Assembly: GCF_024586915.1 (NCBI RefSeq) | Contig: NZ_JANBVS010000010.1 | Location: 214,384 to 278,383, forward strand | Reading direction: 5' to 3' | Length of the DNA: 64,000 bases | DNA from: Bradyrhizobium sp. SRS-191 | GTDB taxonomy: Bacteria; Pseudomonadota; Alphaproteobacteria; Rhizobiales; Xanthobacteraceae | In this document: positions 16,502-26,008 of the stretch, piece by piece | Position numbering within the stretch: position 1 is the stretch's first letter | Layout of the letters: each line of letters begins with the position of its first letter | Notes under the pieces: model-generated | Database searches by the model: none | What the model saw: the letters and a program-made list of their open reading frames with translations, nothing else | What the model was told of the DNA's origin: nothing | Translations under genes and position numbers: made by a program

Positions 16502-17989
16502 TTACGCCCCGCCCGGATAGTTCGGGCTCTCCCGCGTAATCGTCACGTCGTGGACGTGGCTTTCGCGCAGGCCGGCGCCGGTGATGCGGACGAACTCGGC
16601 CTTGCTGTGGAAGTCTTCCAGCGTCTTGGCGCCGACATAGCCCATGGCGGCGCGCAGGCCGCCGGCGAGCTGGTGCATGACGTTGCCGACCGGGCCCTTG
16701 TACGGCACCTGGCCCTCGATGCCCTCCGGCACGAGCTTCAGGGTGTCCTTGATGTCCTGCTGGAAGTAGCGGTCGGCCGAGCCGCGGGCCATCGCGCCGA
16801 CCGAGCCCATGCCGCGATAGGCCTTGTAGGAGCGGCCCTGCCAAAGGAACACTTCGCCGGGCGTCTCGTCGGTGCCCGCCAGCAGCGAGCCGACCATGGC
16901 GACATCGGCGCCGGCGGCGAGCGCCTTGGCGAGGTCGCCGGAGAACTTGATGCCGCCGTCGGCGATGACGGGCACGTCGGCCTTCTTGGCCGCTTCCACC
17001 GCATCCATGATCGCGGTGAGCTGCGGCACGCCGACGCCGGCAACGATGCGGGTGGTGCAGATCGAGCCCGGGCCGATGCCGACCTTGACGGCGTCGGCGC
17101 CGGCGTCGATCAGCGCCTGCGCGCCGTCGCGGGTGGCGATGTTGCCGGCGATCACCTGCACCGCATTCGAGATGCGCTTGATGCGGTTGACCGCCTCCAG
17201 CACGCGCGAGGAATGGCCGTGCGCGGTGTCGACCACGACGAGGTCGACGCCGGCCTCGATCAGCTTCTCGGTGCGCTCGAAACCGCCCTCGCCCACAGTC
17301 GTTGCCGCGGCGACGCGGAGGCGCCCCTGCGCGTCCTTGCAGGCCAAGGGATGCGCGACCGCCTTCTCCATGTCCTTGACGGTGATCAGGCCGACGCAGC
17401 GGTACTGATCGTCGACGACGAGCAGCTTCTCGATGCGGTGCTTGTGCAGGATCTTCTTGGCCTCGTCCTGGCCGACGCCCTCGCGCACGGTGACGAGGTT
17501 CTCATGCGTCATCAGCTCGGAGATCTTCTGCCGCGGATCGGTGGCGAAGCGCACGTCGCGGTTGGTCAGGATGCCGACCAGCTTGCCGGGGATGCCCTTG
17601 GCGCCGCCGGTCACCACGGGGATGCCGGAGAAGCCGTAATCCTTCATCAGCGCCAGCGCGTCGGCCAGCGTCGCGTCCGGGGAGATCGTCAGCGGGTTCA
17701 CCACCATGCCGGATTCGAACTTCTTGACCTGGCGCACCTGGGCGGCCTGGCCCTCGGGATCGAAATTGCGGTGGATCACCCCGACACCGCCGGCCTGCGC
17801 CATCGCGATCGCCATGCGCGCCTCGGTGACGGTATCCATGGCGGAGGCCATGATCGGAATGTTCAGCGCGATCTCGCGCGTCACGCGCGAGCGGATGTCG
17901 ACCTCGGAGGGCAGCACATCGGAGAGGCCCGGCTTCAAGAGCACGTCGTCGAAGGTGAAGGCTTCGCGAAGTGTCTGCACGGTCGCCAT
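16502..17989 (-). CDS. guaB: Inosine-5'-monophosphate dehydrogenase
   Basis: Oxidises IMP to XMP with NAD, the committed step to guanine nucleotides. The 495-residue protein starts at ATG 17989, with AAGGAG eight bases upstream; an open frame extends further up but is not conserved. It is a TIM barrel with an inserted pair of CBS domains at about 98-215. The catalytic loop GIGPGSICTT places the nucleophile at C311. The length is normal for the family. guaA, the next enzyme in the pathway, is downstream on the same strand. Confidence 0.97.
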   Translation of the reverse strand: MATVQTLREAFTFDDVLLKPGLSDVLPSEVDIRSRVTREIALNIPIMASAMDTVTEARMAIAMAQAGGVGVIHRNFDPEGQAAQVRQVKKFESGMVVNPLTISPDATLADALALMKDYGFSGIPVVTGGAKGIPGKLVGILTNRDVRFATDPRQKISELMTHENLVTVREGVGQDEAKKILHKHRIEKLLVVDDQYRCVGLITVKDMEKAVAHPLACKDAQGRLRVAAATTVGEGGFERTEKLIEAGVDLVVVDTAHGHSSRVLEAVNRIKRISNAVQVIAGNIATRDGAQALIDAGADAVKVGIGPGSICTTRIVAGVGVPQLTAIMDAVEAAKKADVPVIADGGIKFSGDLAKALAAGADVAMVGSLLAGTDETPGEVFLWQGRSYKAYRGMGSVGAMARGSADRYFQQDIKDTLKLVPEGIEGQVPYKGPVGNVMHQLAGGLRAAMGYVGAKTLEDFHSKAEFVRITGAGLRESHVHDVTITRESPNYPGGA

Positions 17990-18240
17990 CGTCAACTCCT
18001 TGTCTGCGGCCATAACGGCCGCGATGGGATTTAAGGATGAGCGGCGCCGCCGTCGAGACCATGCCTCGCCGTCGAATCGGAGCCCATCGGTGGGGTTGAC
18101 GCGGGTCGATAGCATGGGCCTGTGACGAATCAAAGAGCCGATCCGCCGTCCTCCCGCGATTGCGAAAGACGGCCCGGATCGGCCCTGACGCGCAACAAAA
18201 GGTCGCCGGAGCCCCGATTTCGGGGCAGAAGTTCCGCAGC

Positions 18241-18489
18241 TCAGCGCCAGGCGCCCGGCGGCGGCCCGTAGCGGCGGATGGCGTCGACCACCTCGCGATG
18301 CCGCCGGTCCTCCCGCCGCATATGGACCGCGACCAGGGCGTGGGCCGAGGGGACCAGCAGCAGCACATGGAAGAACAGGCCGAGCACCAGGCAGACCAGA
18401 CACAGCAGCAGGTTGAAGATCGCCGCGAACGGCTGCCCGTTAAGCAAGAGACCCAGCGGCGGCACCACGGCGGCGAGCAGATAGATCAT
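18241..18489 (-). CDS. YqaE/Pmp3-like small membrane protein
   Basis: About 82 residues with two membrane segments separated by a short turn. The pattern LLAAVVPPLGLLL followed by NLLLCLVCLVLGLFFHVLLL matches the Pmp3/YqaE layout, where the first helix carries the PPLG motif. The tail is basic and longer than in typical Pmp3 proteins. Homologues affect membrane potential and stress tolerance in yeast and plants; the bacterial role is unclear. It lies upstream of guaB on the same strand and divergent from the DHA2 exporter. Confidence 0.7.
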   Translation of the reverse strand: MIYLLAAVVPPLGLLLNGQPFAAIFNLLLCLVCLVLGLFFHVLLLVPSAHALVAVHMRREDRRHREVVDAIRRYGPPPGAWR

Positions 18490-18620
18490 CGGCACATCTC
18501 CATCAGCGACGCGACAGCGTCACGCTGCATTTGGGGGGCCATGCCAGCAGCGCAATGGCCCTGTTCGTCGCAGGGTGTTAAAGCCGCGCCGCCGGCCTGC
18601 CTCCTTCCTCCCAGGATTCG

Positions 18621-20105
18621 ATGAACAAGCAACGCGTCATTCCGCTGATCGTCGCCACCGCGCTGTTCATGGAGAACATGGACTCCACGGTGATCGCGAC
18701 CTCGCTGCCGGCGATCGCCAAGGATATCGGCACCAGCCCGCTGACGCTGAAGCTCGCGATCACCTCGTATCTGTTGTCGCTCGCGGTGTTCATCCCGGCG
18801 AGCGGCTGGACCGCCGACCGGTTCGGCGCACGACGGGTATTCTCCAGCGCCGTCGCGGTGTTCATGATCGGCTCGATCGGCTGCGCGCTCGCCAACTCGG
18901 TCGAGAACTTCGTGTTCGCGCGCATCCTGCAAGGCATGGGCGGCGCGATGATGACGCCGGTCGGCCGCCTCGTGCTGCTGCGGTCGGTCGACAAGAGCGC
19001 CCTCGTCGGGGCCATGGCCTGGGTCACGATCCCCGCGCTGATCGGCCCGGTCATCGGGCCGCCGGTCGGCGGCTTCATCACCACCTATTTCTCCTGGCAC
19101 TGGATCTTCCTGATCAACATCCCGATCGGCATCGTCGGCATCATCATGGCGCTGCGCTTCATCGATCCGATCAAGAGCGACAATCCCGAGCCGTTCGATC
19201 TCTACGGCATGGTGCTCGCCGGCATTGGCCTCGCCGGCCTCGCCTTCGGCCTTTCCGTCGCCGGCCTCAACCTGCTGCCGTGGTCGGTGGTCGGCAGCCT
19301 GATTGCGATCGGAGCGATCTCGATGACGCTCTATGTGCGGCACTCCTGGCGCACCAATTCGCCGGTGCTGGACTTCTCGCTGCTGCGGCTGCCGACGTTG
19401 CGGGCCTCGATCGTCGGCGGCTTCATGTTCCGGCTCGGCATCGGCGCCCTGCCCTTCCTGCTGCCGCTGCTGATGCAGCTCGGCTTCGGCCTGTCGCCGT
19501 TCCAGTCCGGCCTCGTCACCTTCGGCTCCTCGGCCGGCGCCATGGGCATGAAGGCGCTGGCCGCACGGCTGATCAAGGCCTTCGGCTTCCGCCATCTGAT
19601 GACGGTCAACGCCGTCGTCAGCTCGGTCTTCCTTGCCGCCTGCGCGCTGTTCACACCGGCGACGCCGCTGCTCCTGATCGTCATTATCCTGTTCGTCGGC
19701 GGCTTCTTCCGCTCGCTGCAGTTCACCGCGATCAACACGGTGGCCTATGCCGAGGTCGAGACCGCACAGATGAGCCGCGCCACCACGCTGACCAGCGTCA
19801 ACCAGCAGCTCGCGATATCAGCGGGCGTCGCCGTCGGCGCCTTCTCCGTGGAGACGACGATGTGGGCCCATGGCGCGAGCCAGCTCACCGCTTCGTCGTT
19901 CGCGCCGGCCTTCATCGTCGTCGCCATCACCTCGGCGCTGTCGTCGCTCTTCTTCTGGCAGATGCCCGACGATGCCGGCAGCGAGATCTCAGGGCGCAAG
20001 GTCGCCGCGATCGCGAGCCGCAAGGGCGCCGAGAAAGGCGCCGAGAAGGCCGCGACGAAACAGGCCAGCGAAACCACGCATGATGCGCGGGATCAGAAGC
20101 TGTGA
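18621..20105 (+). CDS. DHA2-family MFS drug exporter
   Basis: Protein of 494 residues with about fourteen hydrophobic segments. The N-terminal pattern ALFMENMDSTVIATSLPAIA and the motif SGWTADRFGARR (motif A) place it in the EmrB/QacA branch. Motif C-like GPVIGPPVGGFI is in the fifth helix. It is probably a proton-driven exporter in the inner membrane. No membrane fusion protein or regulator gene adjoins it, so it may act alone or with a distant partner. The C-terminus carries a lysine/alanine-rich cytoplasmic tail. Confidence 0.87.
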   Translation: MNKQRVIPLIVATALFMENMDSTVIATSLPAIAKDIGTSPLTLKLAITSYLLSLAVFIPASGWTADRFGARRVFSSAVAVFMIGSIGCALANSVENFVFARILQGMGGAMMTPVGRLVLLRSVDKSALVGAMAWVTIPALIGPVIGPPVGGFITTYFSWHWIFLINIPIGIVGIIMALRFIDPIKSDNPEPFDLYGMVLAGIGLAGLAFGLSVAGLNLLPWSVVGSLIAIGAISMTLYVRHSWRTNSPVLDFSLLRLPTLRASIVGGFMFRLGIGALPFLLPLLMQLGFGLSPFQSGLVTFGSSAGAMGMKALAARLIKAFGFRHLMTVNAVVSSVFLAACALFTPATPLLLIVIILFVGGFFRSLQFTAINTVAYAEVETAQMSRATTLTSVNQQLAISAGVAVGAFSVETTMWAHGASQLTASSFAPAFIVVAITSALSSLFFWQMPDDAGSEISGRKVAAIASRKGAEKGAEKAATKQASETTHDARDQKL

Positions 20106-20281
20106 CCGCTCGGCTGCAGAAGAACCTCGGATTGTCTCGACACGCGAGCGAAAAACGTCTCGCGTGTCCGATGGAGACCGACCAAGATTGAGCCTGCGTG
20201 GCCTCGCCGCCACAGCTGCGGGCGACGCTGGTTTGCGCGCGGACGCAGGAACGCTTGGCCGCAAGGTTTCGTTCTGATCGC

Positions 20282-20815
20282 ATGACCGAAGAGCTGGCAC
20301 CGCATCCGACCCCGAGTCCGGGCCTCACCCCTGCCCTCGAACGCAACATCCAGGCGCTGGTCGACCGCCGCAAGCGTGAGCAGAGCGAGGCGACCACGCA
20401 GCAGAAGGTCGCCGACGCAATTACCGGCTTCACGGGCTCGATGACCTTCGTCTATCTGCATCTGGCCATGTTCGGCTTCTGGATCATCGCCAATCTGCAC
20501 CTCATCCCCGGCGTCCCCGCCTGGGATGAGAGCTTCGTCGTGCTGGCGATGATCGCCTCGGTCGAGGCGATCTTCCTCTCGACCTTCGTGCTGATCTCGC
20601 AGAACCGCATGGCCGGCGAAGCCGACAAGCGCGCCGACCTCGATCTGCAGATCAGCCTGCTCACAGAGCACGAGCTGACGCAGGTGGTGACGCTGCTGAA
20701 CCAGATGGCGAAACAGATGGGCATCGAGCCGGACGCCAAGCCCGAGCTGCGCGACGCATCAAAGGACATCGCGCCGGAGCGCGTGCTCGACAAGATCGAG
20801 GAGGCGCAGAGGTGA
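20282..20815 (+). CDS. DUF1003 membrane protein
   Basis: Protein of 177 residues from ATG 20282. The core has the DUF1003 pattern: a helical lead with DAITGFTGSMTFVYLHLAMFG, two membrane segments, then SQNRMAGEADKRADLDLQISLLTEHELTQ, which is highly typical of the family. Function is unknown. I rejected an upstream GTG at 20198 because the extra residues are not family-like. The gene follows the DHA2 exporter by 176 bases on the same strand. Confidence 0.85.
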   Translation: MTEELAPHPTPSPGLTPALERNIQALVDRRKREQSEATTQQKVADAITGFTGSMTFVYLHLAMFGFWIIANLHLIPGVPAWDESFVVLAMIASVEAIFLSTFVLISQNRMAGEADKRADLDLQISLLTEHELTQVVTLLNQMAKQMGIEPDAKPELRDASKDIAPERVLDKIEEAQR

Positions 20816-20869
20816 TGAGGGCGGGCTCACCGAAGCTGAACTTTGATCGCAACGATCACCGCTGCGCAA

Positions 20870-21040
20870 TACAGCGCCCTCTCCCCTTGCGGGAGAGGGC
20901 ATTTAGGACAGCGCCGCAAATGCGGTAGGGTGAGGGGTATGCCTCGGCGAGCAGTGACTGCGGACAGATACCCCTCACCCAACCGTATGCGTGGACGCGT
21001 GGACGGGCCGTACATGCCCTCTCCCGCAAGGGGAGAGGGC
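20870..21040. repeat. Palindromic repeat family C, copy 2
   Basis: The hairpin at 20876-20900 (ccctctccccttgcggg core) is repeated in inverted form at 21016-21040, and gggtgaggggtat at 20928 pairs with atacccctcaccc at 20977. It lies in the 334-bp gap between the convergent DUF1003 and glycosyltransferase genes. The remainder of that gap, 21041-21149, shows nothing recognisable. Confidence 0.75.
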
Positions 21041-21149
21041 CCATTCATAGGCACCGCATCAGCTTGCCCATGGCGAGCGGGGTCCAAGATGATCGTTGGT
21101 ACGGGGTCACACGAGCTGCGTCGGAGAACCCGGGCTACGCGCTCGCGCA

Positions 21150-23123
21150 TCACCGCCCGACGAAGCCGCGGCGGGCGAGGCCTGCGAGGGCGCCGCGCAG
21201 GCGGGCGCGGTTGGTGATGACGCCGCAGGAGGAGCTGAACAGGCGGACCACGAGCTGACGCCGCTGCGCTTCGGTCGGCTGCAGGCGCAGATGCATGGTC
21301 TTCTTCGAGACCGCGTCGACAGAGGCATCGATCCAGCCGAGACCGTCGAGATGAACAGGCATGGCGCTTCCCGGACGCGTCATGCCCTGGCGAAAGCCCG
21401 CCACGCGCGCGGACGATAGCGACAGCGCCTCGATGCGGCACGGCACGACCTCCCCCTGATGCGCCAGCCACCCGGCCTCGTTGCTGGGAAACAGGTCCTC
21501 CGCCCGTGGCAGCTCGAAGCAGACGAGGAACGCGATGAAGGAGATCAGCATCGCGATGCCGGCCCATAGCAGGTTGAAATAGTCGATCGAAGAGATCTCG
21601 CTGGCTGCATTCGGCGACACGAACGCCCAGGCGATGGCCGCCGCCGAGCTCGCGGCGATCAGGCCGAAGATCGCGGCGAGCTTGCCGTGAACGCGCGGCT
21701 GCGAGCGGTCGCCGCCCTTGTCGGTGACCTTGAACGGGCGGCCGAACGGCCTCACGAGAGAACTGAGCAACGTCGCCGTGACCGCAAAGCAGGTCACCGC
21801 ATGCGTCGCCTCCATGAACAGCGGCAAGGTCTTCGCGCGCGAGATCCATCCCATGTAGATGATGGTGCCGAGCAGCGCCGGAACGCCATAGCGAAGGAAG
21901 GACAGATAGTCGGCCTCGAACGCCGGGAGACCTGCGAACCAATAGATCGGCGGCGCGATCAACAGCAGCACCATGAACGGCTTGCAGACCCAGTTCAGCA
22001 CCCCATGCAGGAAATGCCAGCGCTGGGTCAAGCTGTAGCCGCGGCTGCGCATCGGACCGTCGCGCAGCAGTGCGACCTGGATCGTGCCGAGGCACCAGCG
22101 CGCGCGCTGGGTGATGTATTCCGGGACGCCCTCGGCGGAGAGGCCGAAGCTAAGCGGCTCGTTGAGCCAGACGGTGCGGAAGCCGCGCTTGAGCAGCGTG
22201 TAGGTGAGGTTGAGATCCTCGGAGATCGCCGCATGCGGGAAGCCGCCGATCTCCACCAGCCGCTCGCGCCGCACCACGAAGGAGGTTCCGACGCAGAAGG
22301 CGCAGCCCCAGGCATCCTTGGCCGGCTGGAACACGTCGAAGAAGAAGCGCTGGTCGTCGACCCAATGACGGGACGCCAGCAGATTGTGCTGGATCGGATC
22401 CGGGTTGTAGTAGAATTGCGGGGTCTGCACGACGGCGATATCGGGTTCGGACAGCAGCAGGCCGACAGTGCGCTGCAGGAAATCACGCCGTGGCGCGAAG
22501 TCCGCATCGAGCACCAAGATAACCGGTGCGTTCGACTGGCGCGCGGTCGCGGCGAGCGCATTGTTGAGATTGCCGGCCTTGGCGCCCTTGTTGTCCGGCC
22601 GTGTCAGATGGCGCGCGCCGACCTCGTCGCAGAACGCGCACAGCCAGTCGCGGCGGGTGTCGTCGAGCACCCAGACCGTCTTGTTGGCGTAGTCGAGCGC
22701 GAGCGCGGCGAGGATCGAGCGCTCGACGATCTCCATCGGTTCGTCATAGGTGCAGATGAAGATGTCGACAGCCGGCTGCTGGCCCCGCTCGACCAGCGCG
22801 CGCCGTGCGGCATCGGCTTGCGCCGAGCGGTCGATGCTGCGGGTCAGGATCAGGATCGACATCAGCGTGTAGGTGATCGCGACGATCTCGAGCGTGATGA
22901 ACAGCCGCGGCCACAGCGCCTGCAAGGTGAGATCGAACGGAGGCAGCGTGTCGTTCCAGCGCCACAGCGTGTAGATGAGCAGGAACGATGCAGCGGTGGC
23001 GCCGAACAGCACGCGATCGCGCGGGCGCGTCGGGTCGAGCAGCCGGGCCATGACGAGCAGTCCGAGCAGGACGCCGAGATCGGTCGTCAGCACCGATGGA
23101 GCATTGCTGGCGGTCGGAAACAT
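21150..23123 (-). CDS. BcsA-like family 2 glycosyltransferase (processive polysaccharide synthase)
   Basis: Inner-membrane synthase of 657 residues. The cytoplasmic GT2 domain shows D154/D155 (VLDDTRR), DxD at 206-208 (DAD), the catalytic Asp in SED at 301-303 (TED in BcsA) and QRARW at 339-343. A BcsA-type gating-loop equivalent AFCVGTSF is at 275-282. Membrane helices flank the domain. The C-terminal region after about 570 looks PilZ-like, but I see no RxxxR c-di-GMP motif. It may make cellulose or a related beta-glucan; BgsA and CrdS are close alternatives. Its start overlaps the stop of the preceding secreted protein (TGATG). Confidence 0.83.
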   Translation of the reverse strand: MFPTASNAPSVLTTDLGVLLGLLVMARLLDPTRPRDRVLFGATAASFLLIYTLWRWNDTLPPFDLTLQALWPRLFITLEIVAITYTLMSILILTRSIDRSAQADAARRALVERGQQPAVDIFICTYDEPMEIVERSILAALALDYANKTVWVLDDTRRDWLCAFCDEVGARHLTRPDNKGAKAGNLNNALAATARQSNAPVILVLDADFAPRRDFLQRTVGLLLSEPDIAVVQTPQFYYNPDPIQHNLLASRHWVDDQRFFFDVFQPAKDAWGCAFCVGTSFVVRRERLVEIGGFPHAAISEDLNLTYTLLKRGFRTVWLNEPLSFGLSAEGVPEYITQRARWCLGTIQVALLRDGPMRSRGYSLTQRWHFLHGVLNWVCKPFMVLLLIAPPIYWFAGLPAFEADYLSFLRYGVPALLGTIIYMGWISRAKTLPLFMEATHAVTCFAVTATLLSSLVRPFGRPFKVTDKGGDRSQPRVHGKLAAIFGLIAASSAAAIAWAFVSPNAASEISSIDYFNLLWAGIAMLISFIAFLVCFELPRAEDLFPSNEAGWLAHQGEVVPCRIEALSLSSARVAGFRQGMTRPGSAMPVHLDGLGWIDASVDAVSKKTMHLRLQPTEAQRRQLVVRLFSSSCGVITNRARLRGALAGLARRGFVGR

Positions 23124-24337
23124 CAGGGCACCCTCGCGCCGGTGAACGGGTTCCAGCCGGTCTCGGCGAGCACGGCCCAGGCCGTGGCGCCGAGATGCGG
23201 CCGCTTGTAGTAGAAGAAGTCCTGAATGGTGGTCGCGCCAGTCGGATCAATCGAAAGCCCAGTGGTGAGACGCGCGCTGCGTGTCGCGTTCAGCAACCCG
23301 GAGGAAGTGCGGTCGGCCCCCATGCCGGCCAGCAGGCGCCGGCTCGCAGCGGCATCGCCGACAATCTGATAAGCCAACGCCGCCTGCGCGGTGCCCTCGA
23401 CCCAGACGCCATCGCGATCGCCGTTGAAGTCGAAACCGCCATCCACCGCGAGCTTGCTCTCGGCGAAGCCGAGCGCCTTGCGCCAGGCGGGTGCATCCGG
23501 CACCGCCATCCACGGCCACAGCTGCACATCGAGCGCCAGCAGATTGCTCTCCGCATCACTGCCGTCCGGCTTGGTGCCGAGCAGGAAGTGATCGCCGCGG
23601 AAGGTGCGATCGAGCAGCCGTCGTGCCGTCTGCGCGGCGTCCTGGTAGCGCGGCTCCGACGTGAGACGATGGAGCCATGACGCCACGGCGTAGACGTCGG
23701 CATTGTGCTCGGTCGACATCCAGGTGAGCCGCACCTGCTGCGGATCGTAGCCGTGGAAGCCGCCGCTGAACCCGTCTGTCCCGTCGCTCGCATTGACGAT
23801 GATCCAATCCATCAGCCGGCGCGCGTTCGCGAGATAGGCCGCATCCCCCGTCGCCTCATGCAGCGTGAGCAGCGCGAGCGCCGCCCAGGCGACGTTGCCG
23901 GTCGCGGTCCCATCCTGCGCGGGATCCTCGCCCCAGATGTTCTTCTGGTGATCCCACCAGCCCGGCAGCAGCGCAGCCCCCGAACCGACCGGACCTGCGC
24001 GATAAGCATTGCGCAGGCGGCCATCCTCAAAGCTGCGATCATTGCTGGCCGCATGCACCAGCGCATTGCCGATCACGCGTCCCTCGTTGATGCGGCCGCA
24101 TGCGACGAGCGCGATCACGGCCAGTGCGTTGTCATAGGTGAACGCGGTGGTGGAAAGACCGAGCGGCAGCCCCTCCTCGTCCCCGCCCGGCTCGTAGCTG
24201 CGAATGAACGCGGCCTCATGCCCGGCGAGCTTCGGCTCGACGGCCTTGATCAGGCCTGGGCAGAAGGAGCCCTCGGCGTGCGCCGGCATGACGGCACCGA
24301 GCAGCGCCATCGACAGCATCATGATGACGAGCCTCAT
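23123..24337 (-). CDS. Secreted alpha/alpha-toroid (six-hairpin glycosidase-like) protein
   Basis: Protein of 404 residues with a signal peptide (1-21). The body has repeated helical pairs with patterns such as TTAFTYDNALAVIALVACG, TGNVAWAALALLTLHEATGD and EGTAQAALAYQIVGDAAASR, typical of six-hairpin glycosidases. It is not a recognised BcsZ endoglucanase, but it occupies the same operon position as polysaccharide hydrolases in synthase operons. Catalytic residues cannot be assigned. The start overlaps the HlyD stop by four bases (ATGA) and the stop overlaps the glycosyltransferase start. Confidence 0.72.
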   Translation of the reverse strand: MRLVIMMLSMALLGAVMPAHAEGSFCPGLIKAVEPKLAGHEAAFIRSYEPGGDEEGLPLGLSTTAFTYDNALAVIALVACGRINEGRVIGNALVHAASNDRSFEDGRLRNAYRAGPVGSGAALLPGWWDHQKNIWGEDPAQDGTATGNVAWAALALLTLHEATGDAAYLANARRLMDWIIVNASDGTDGFSGGFHGYDPQQVRLTWMSTEHNADVYAVASWLHRLTSEPRYQDAAQTARRLLDRTFRGDHFLLGTKPDGSDAESNLLALDVQLWPWMAVPDAPAWRKALGFAESKLAVDGGFDFNGDRDGVWVEGTAQAALAYQIVGDAAASRRLLAGMGADRTSSGLLNATRSARLTTGLSIDPTGATTIQDFFYYKRPHLGATAWAVLAETGWNPFTGARVP

Positions 24338-25809
24338 TGCGCCGCCACCCTCCCGGTCGCCGGCAGCCAGGGATTGGACAGCTCGCCGTGCTGCGCCGCA
24401 GACTGCGACCGCAGCGCGGAGTCGAGCTTGGCAACACCGGCGCGCCGCGTCGCCTCATCAGGCTCCGAGGAGTCGAGATCGGCGAGGGAGGCGACCAGAT
24501 GCCCGAGCCGCCGCCAGGTCACGGACATCGACGGCACGATGCCGTTGTCGCGGGTGACGGTGACCCACTGCCCGACCGTACAGGCCGGCGTCGCCACCGA
24601 GGCCGGCTGCGCAGCAGGCTTCGCGTCGGCCGCATCCGGCGTAATCATGACATAGAGTTCGCGCCGCTCGGTCTGCGGAAACGGCACGGCGAAACGCTCG
24701 TCGACCTTGTCGCTGGTCTTTGGCAGAACGGCACTGACGACGCCGGTGTGAAAGCCGCCGCCCTCGATGCGGACCTTGGTGCCCGGCTTCATCGCTTCAC
24801 CCTGGCGGTAGGAAAAGATCGCGACCACGAAGCGCTTGTCGCAATCGACCACCGAGGCGATCGTATCGCCGGCGCTGACGTGGCGTCCGGTGTCGGCGCC
24901 GACCGCAAGCACCTTGCCTGGCCCCGGCGAAAGCACGTCCGCGGCGGCAAGCCGCGCCAGTCGCGCGCGCTCGGACTTGATCAGGCCCTCGAGATCGTCG
25001 AGCATCGCCTGTTGCTGCTTCTCCTCGATCTCCATCCGTCTGGCGTCGAGATCGATGTCGCGGCGCTTCTGGCCGAGCATGTTGAGCGCAACGAGATCCT
25101 CGCCGACATAGACGCCGGCGTTCAGCGCCTTCAATTGCGTCAGCTTCTGGTTCAGCTTGGCGGTCTGCGCATCGGTGTCGTGCAGCGCCGCTGCATATTG
25201 CTGCTCGGTCGGCTTCAGCATCTCGACGCTGGCGGCATCGCGCGCGACCATGCGGTTCTGGCGGTCGACGATGGCCTTCTTCTCGCTGCTCATCGCGTTG
25301 GATTGCGCGACGCGGGCGCGCAGCTCCTCGATCTGCGACTGCAGCTGCGCCTTCAACTGCTCGGCCTGGCTTTTGATCTCCTCATCGAGCGAAGAGACAT
25401 AGGTGATGTCGGATTGATGTTTGGCGCGGGTGGCGTCGAGCTTCTGTCGCGCATCGCCCGCTTTTTCCTCCAAGGAGATCAGCGTGGTGCGATCGAGCCG
25501 CGAATTCGTGATCTGCGCGAGGCGATCCCCGGCCTTCACCTCGCCGGCCGGCGTTGCATTGAGGGTTTCGACCTGTCCCGCGATCGGCGAGGTCAACAGC
25601 ATCACGGGAGCATCGACGACGGCGCGGTCGGACTGATCGGCGATGATCGGCGGCACCACCGCGGTCAGCATCAGCGCCGACAGGATGCCGGCGACGCCCA
25701 CGGCGGAGACGCGCAGGATCACGGGATGGCGCGGCCGCGCCGGAGCTTTCGGAGCGGCGGAACGCGGTGCGGCGGATGGCTTGAAACCGTCATCGAAGCG
25801 ATCGGTCAT
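24334..25809 (-). CDS. HlyD-family membrane fusion protein of a polysaccharide operon
   Basis: Protein of 491 residues from ATG 25809 (AAAGAGA upstream). A cytoplasmic Pro/Ala-rich lead and a membrane anchor (about 30-52) are followed by a biotinyl-lipoyl-like half (SPIAGQVETLNATPAGEV). A long coiled coil (about 120-310) leads to the second lipoyl half (LSPGPGKVLAVGADTGRHVSAGD) and a beta-barrel. It probably spans the periplasm next to the glycosyltransferase, as BgsB and Alg44-type proteins do. It is the first gene of the three-gene overlapping operon. Confidence 0.8.
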   Translation of the reverse strand: MTDRFDDGFKPSAAPRSAAPKAPARPRHPVILRVSAVGVAGILSALMLTAVVPPIIADQSDRAVVDAPVMLLTSPIAGQVETLNATPAGEVKAGDRLAQITNSRLDRTTLISLEEKAGDARQKLDATRAKHQSDITYVSSLDEEIKSQAEQLKAQLQSQIEELRARVAQSNAMSSEKKAIVDRQNRMVARDAASVEMLKPTEQQYAAALHDTDAQTAKLNQKLTQLKALNAGVYVGEDLVALNMLGQKRRDIDLDARRMEIEEKQQQAMLDDLEGLIKSERARLARLAAADVLSPGPGKVLAVGADTGRHVSAGDTIASVVDCDKRFVVAIFSYRQGEAMKPGTKVRIEGGGFHTGVVSAVLPKTSDKVDERFAVPFPQTERRELYVMITPDAADAKPAAQPASVATPACTVGQWVTVTRDNGIVPSMSVTWRRLGHLVASLADLDSSEPDEATRRAGVAKLDSALRSQSAAQHGELSNPWLPATGRVAAQ

Positions 25810-26008
25810 CGGGTCTCTTTCGGTTTGGGGTGATACGCCCCGAAAGACGCTTCCTCTGATGATCCGAGGTTCCAGGCCCCGGTCTCGATGGTTGAAGCGC
25901 AAACCAGATCACGCGGACATCGTTTCAAGCCGAGTCCGATCTTCGCCCCTTCTGCCGGTCACCTTATGTTGCAGTGCGATGGCAGGGTTTCCGCCATCCG
26001 CGCCACAC

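Noticed and set aside
16353..16844. N-terminal extension of the CurA-like reductase frame
   Set aside because: The extension runs through a family A palindrome and antisense of guaB; the family start with a good ribosome binding site is at 16352.
13155..21040. CRISPR-like array from the recurring palindromes
   Set aside because: The copies are scattered, not regularly spaced, and lack unique spacers and cas genes.
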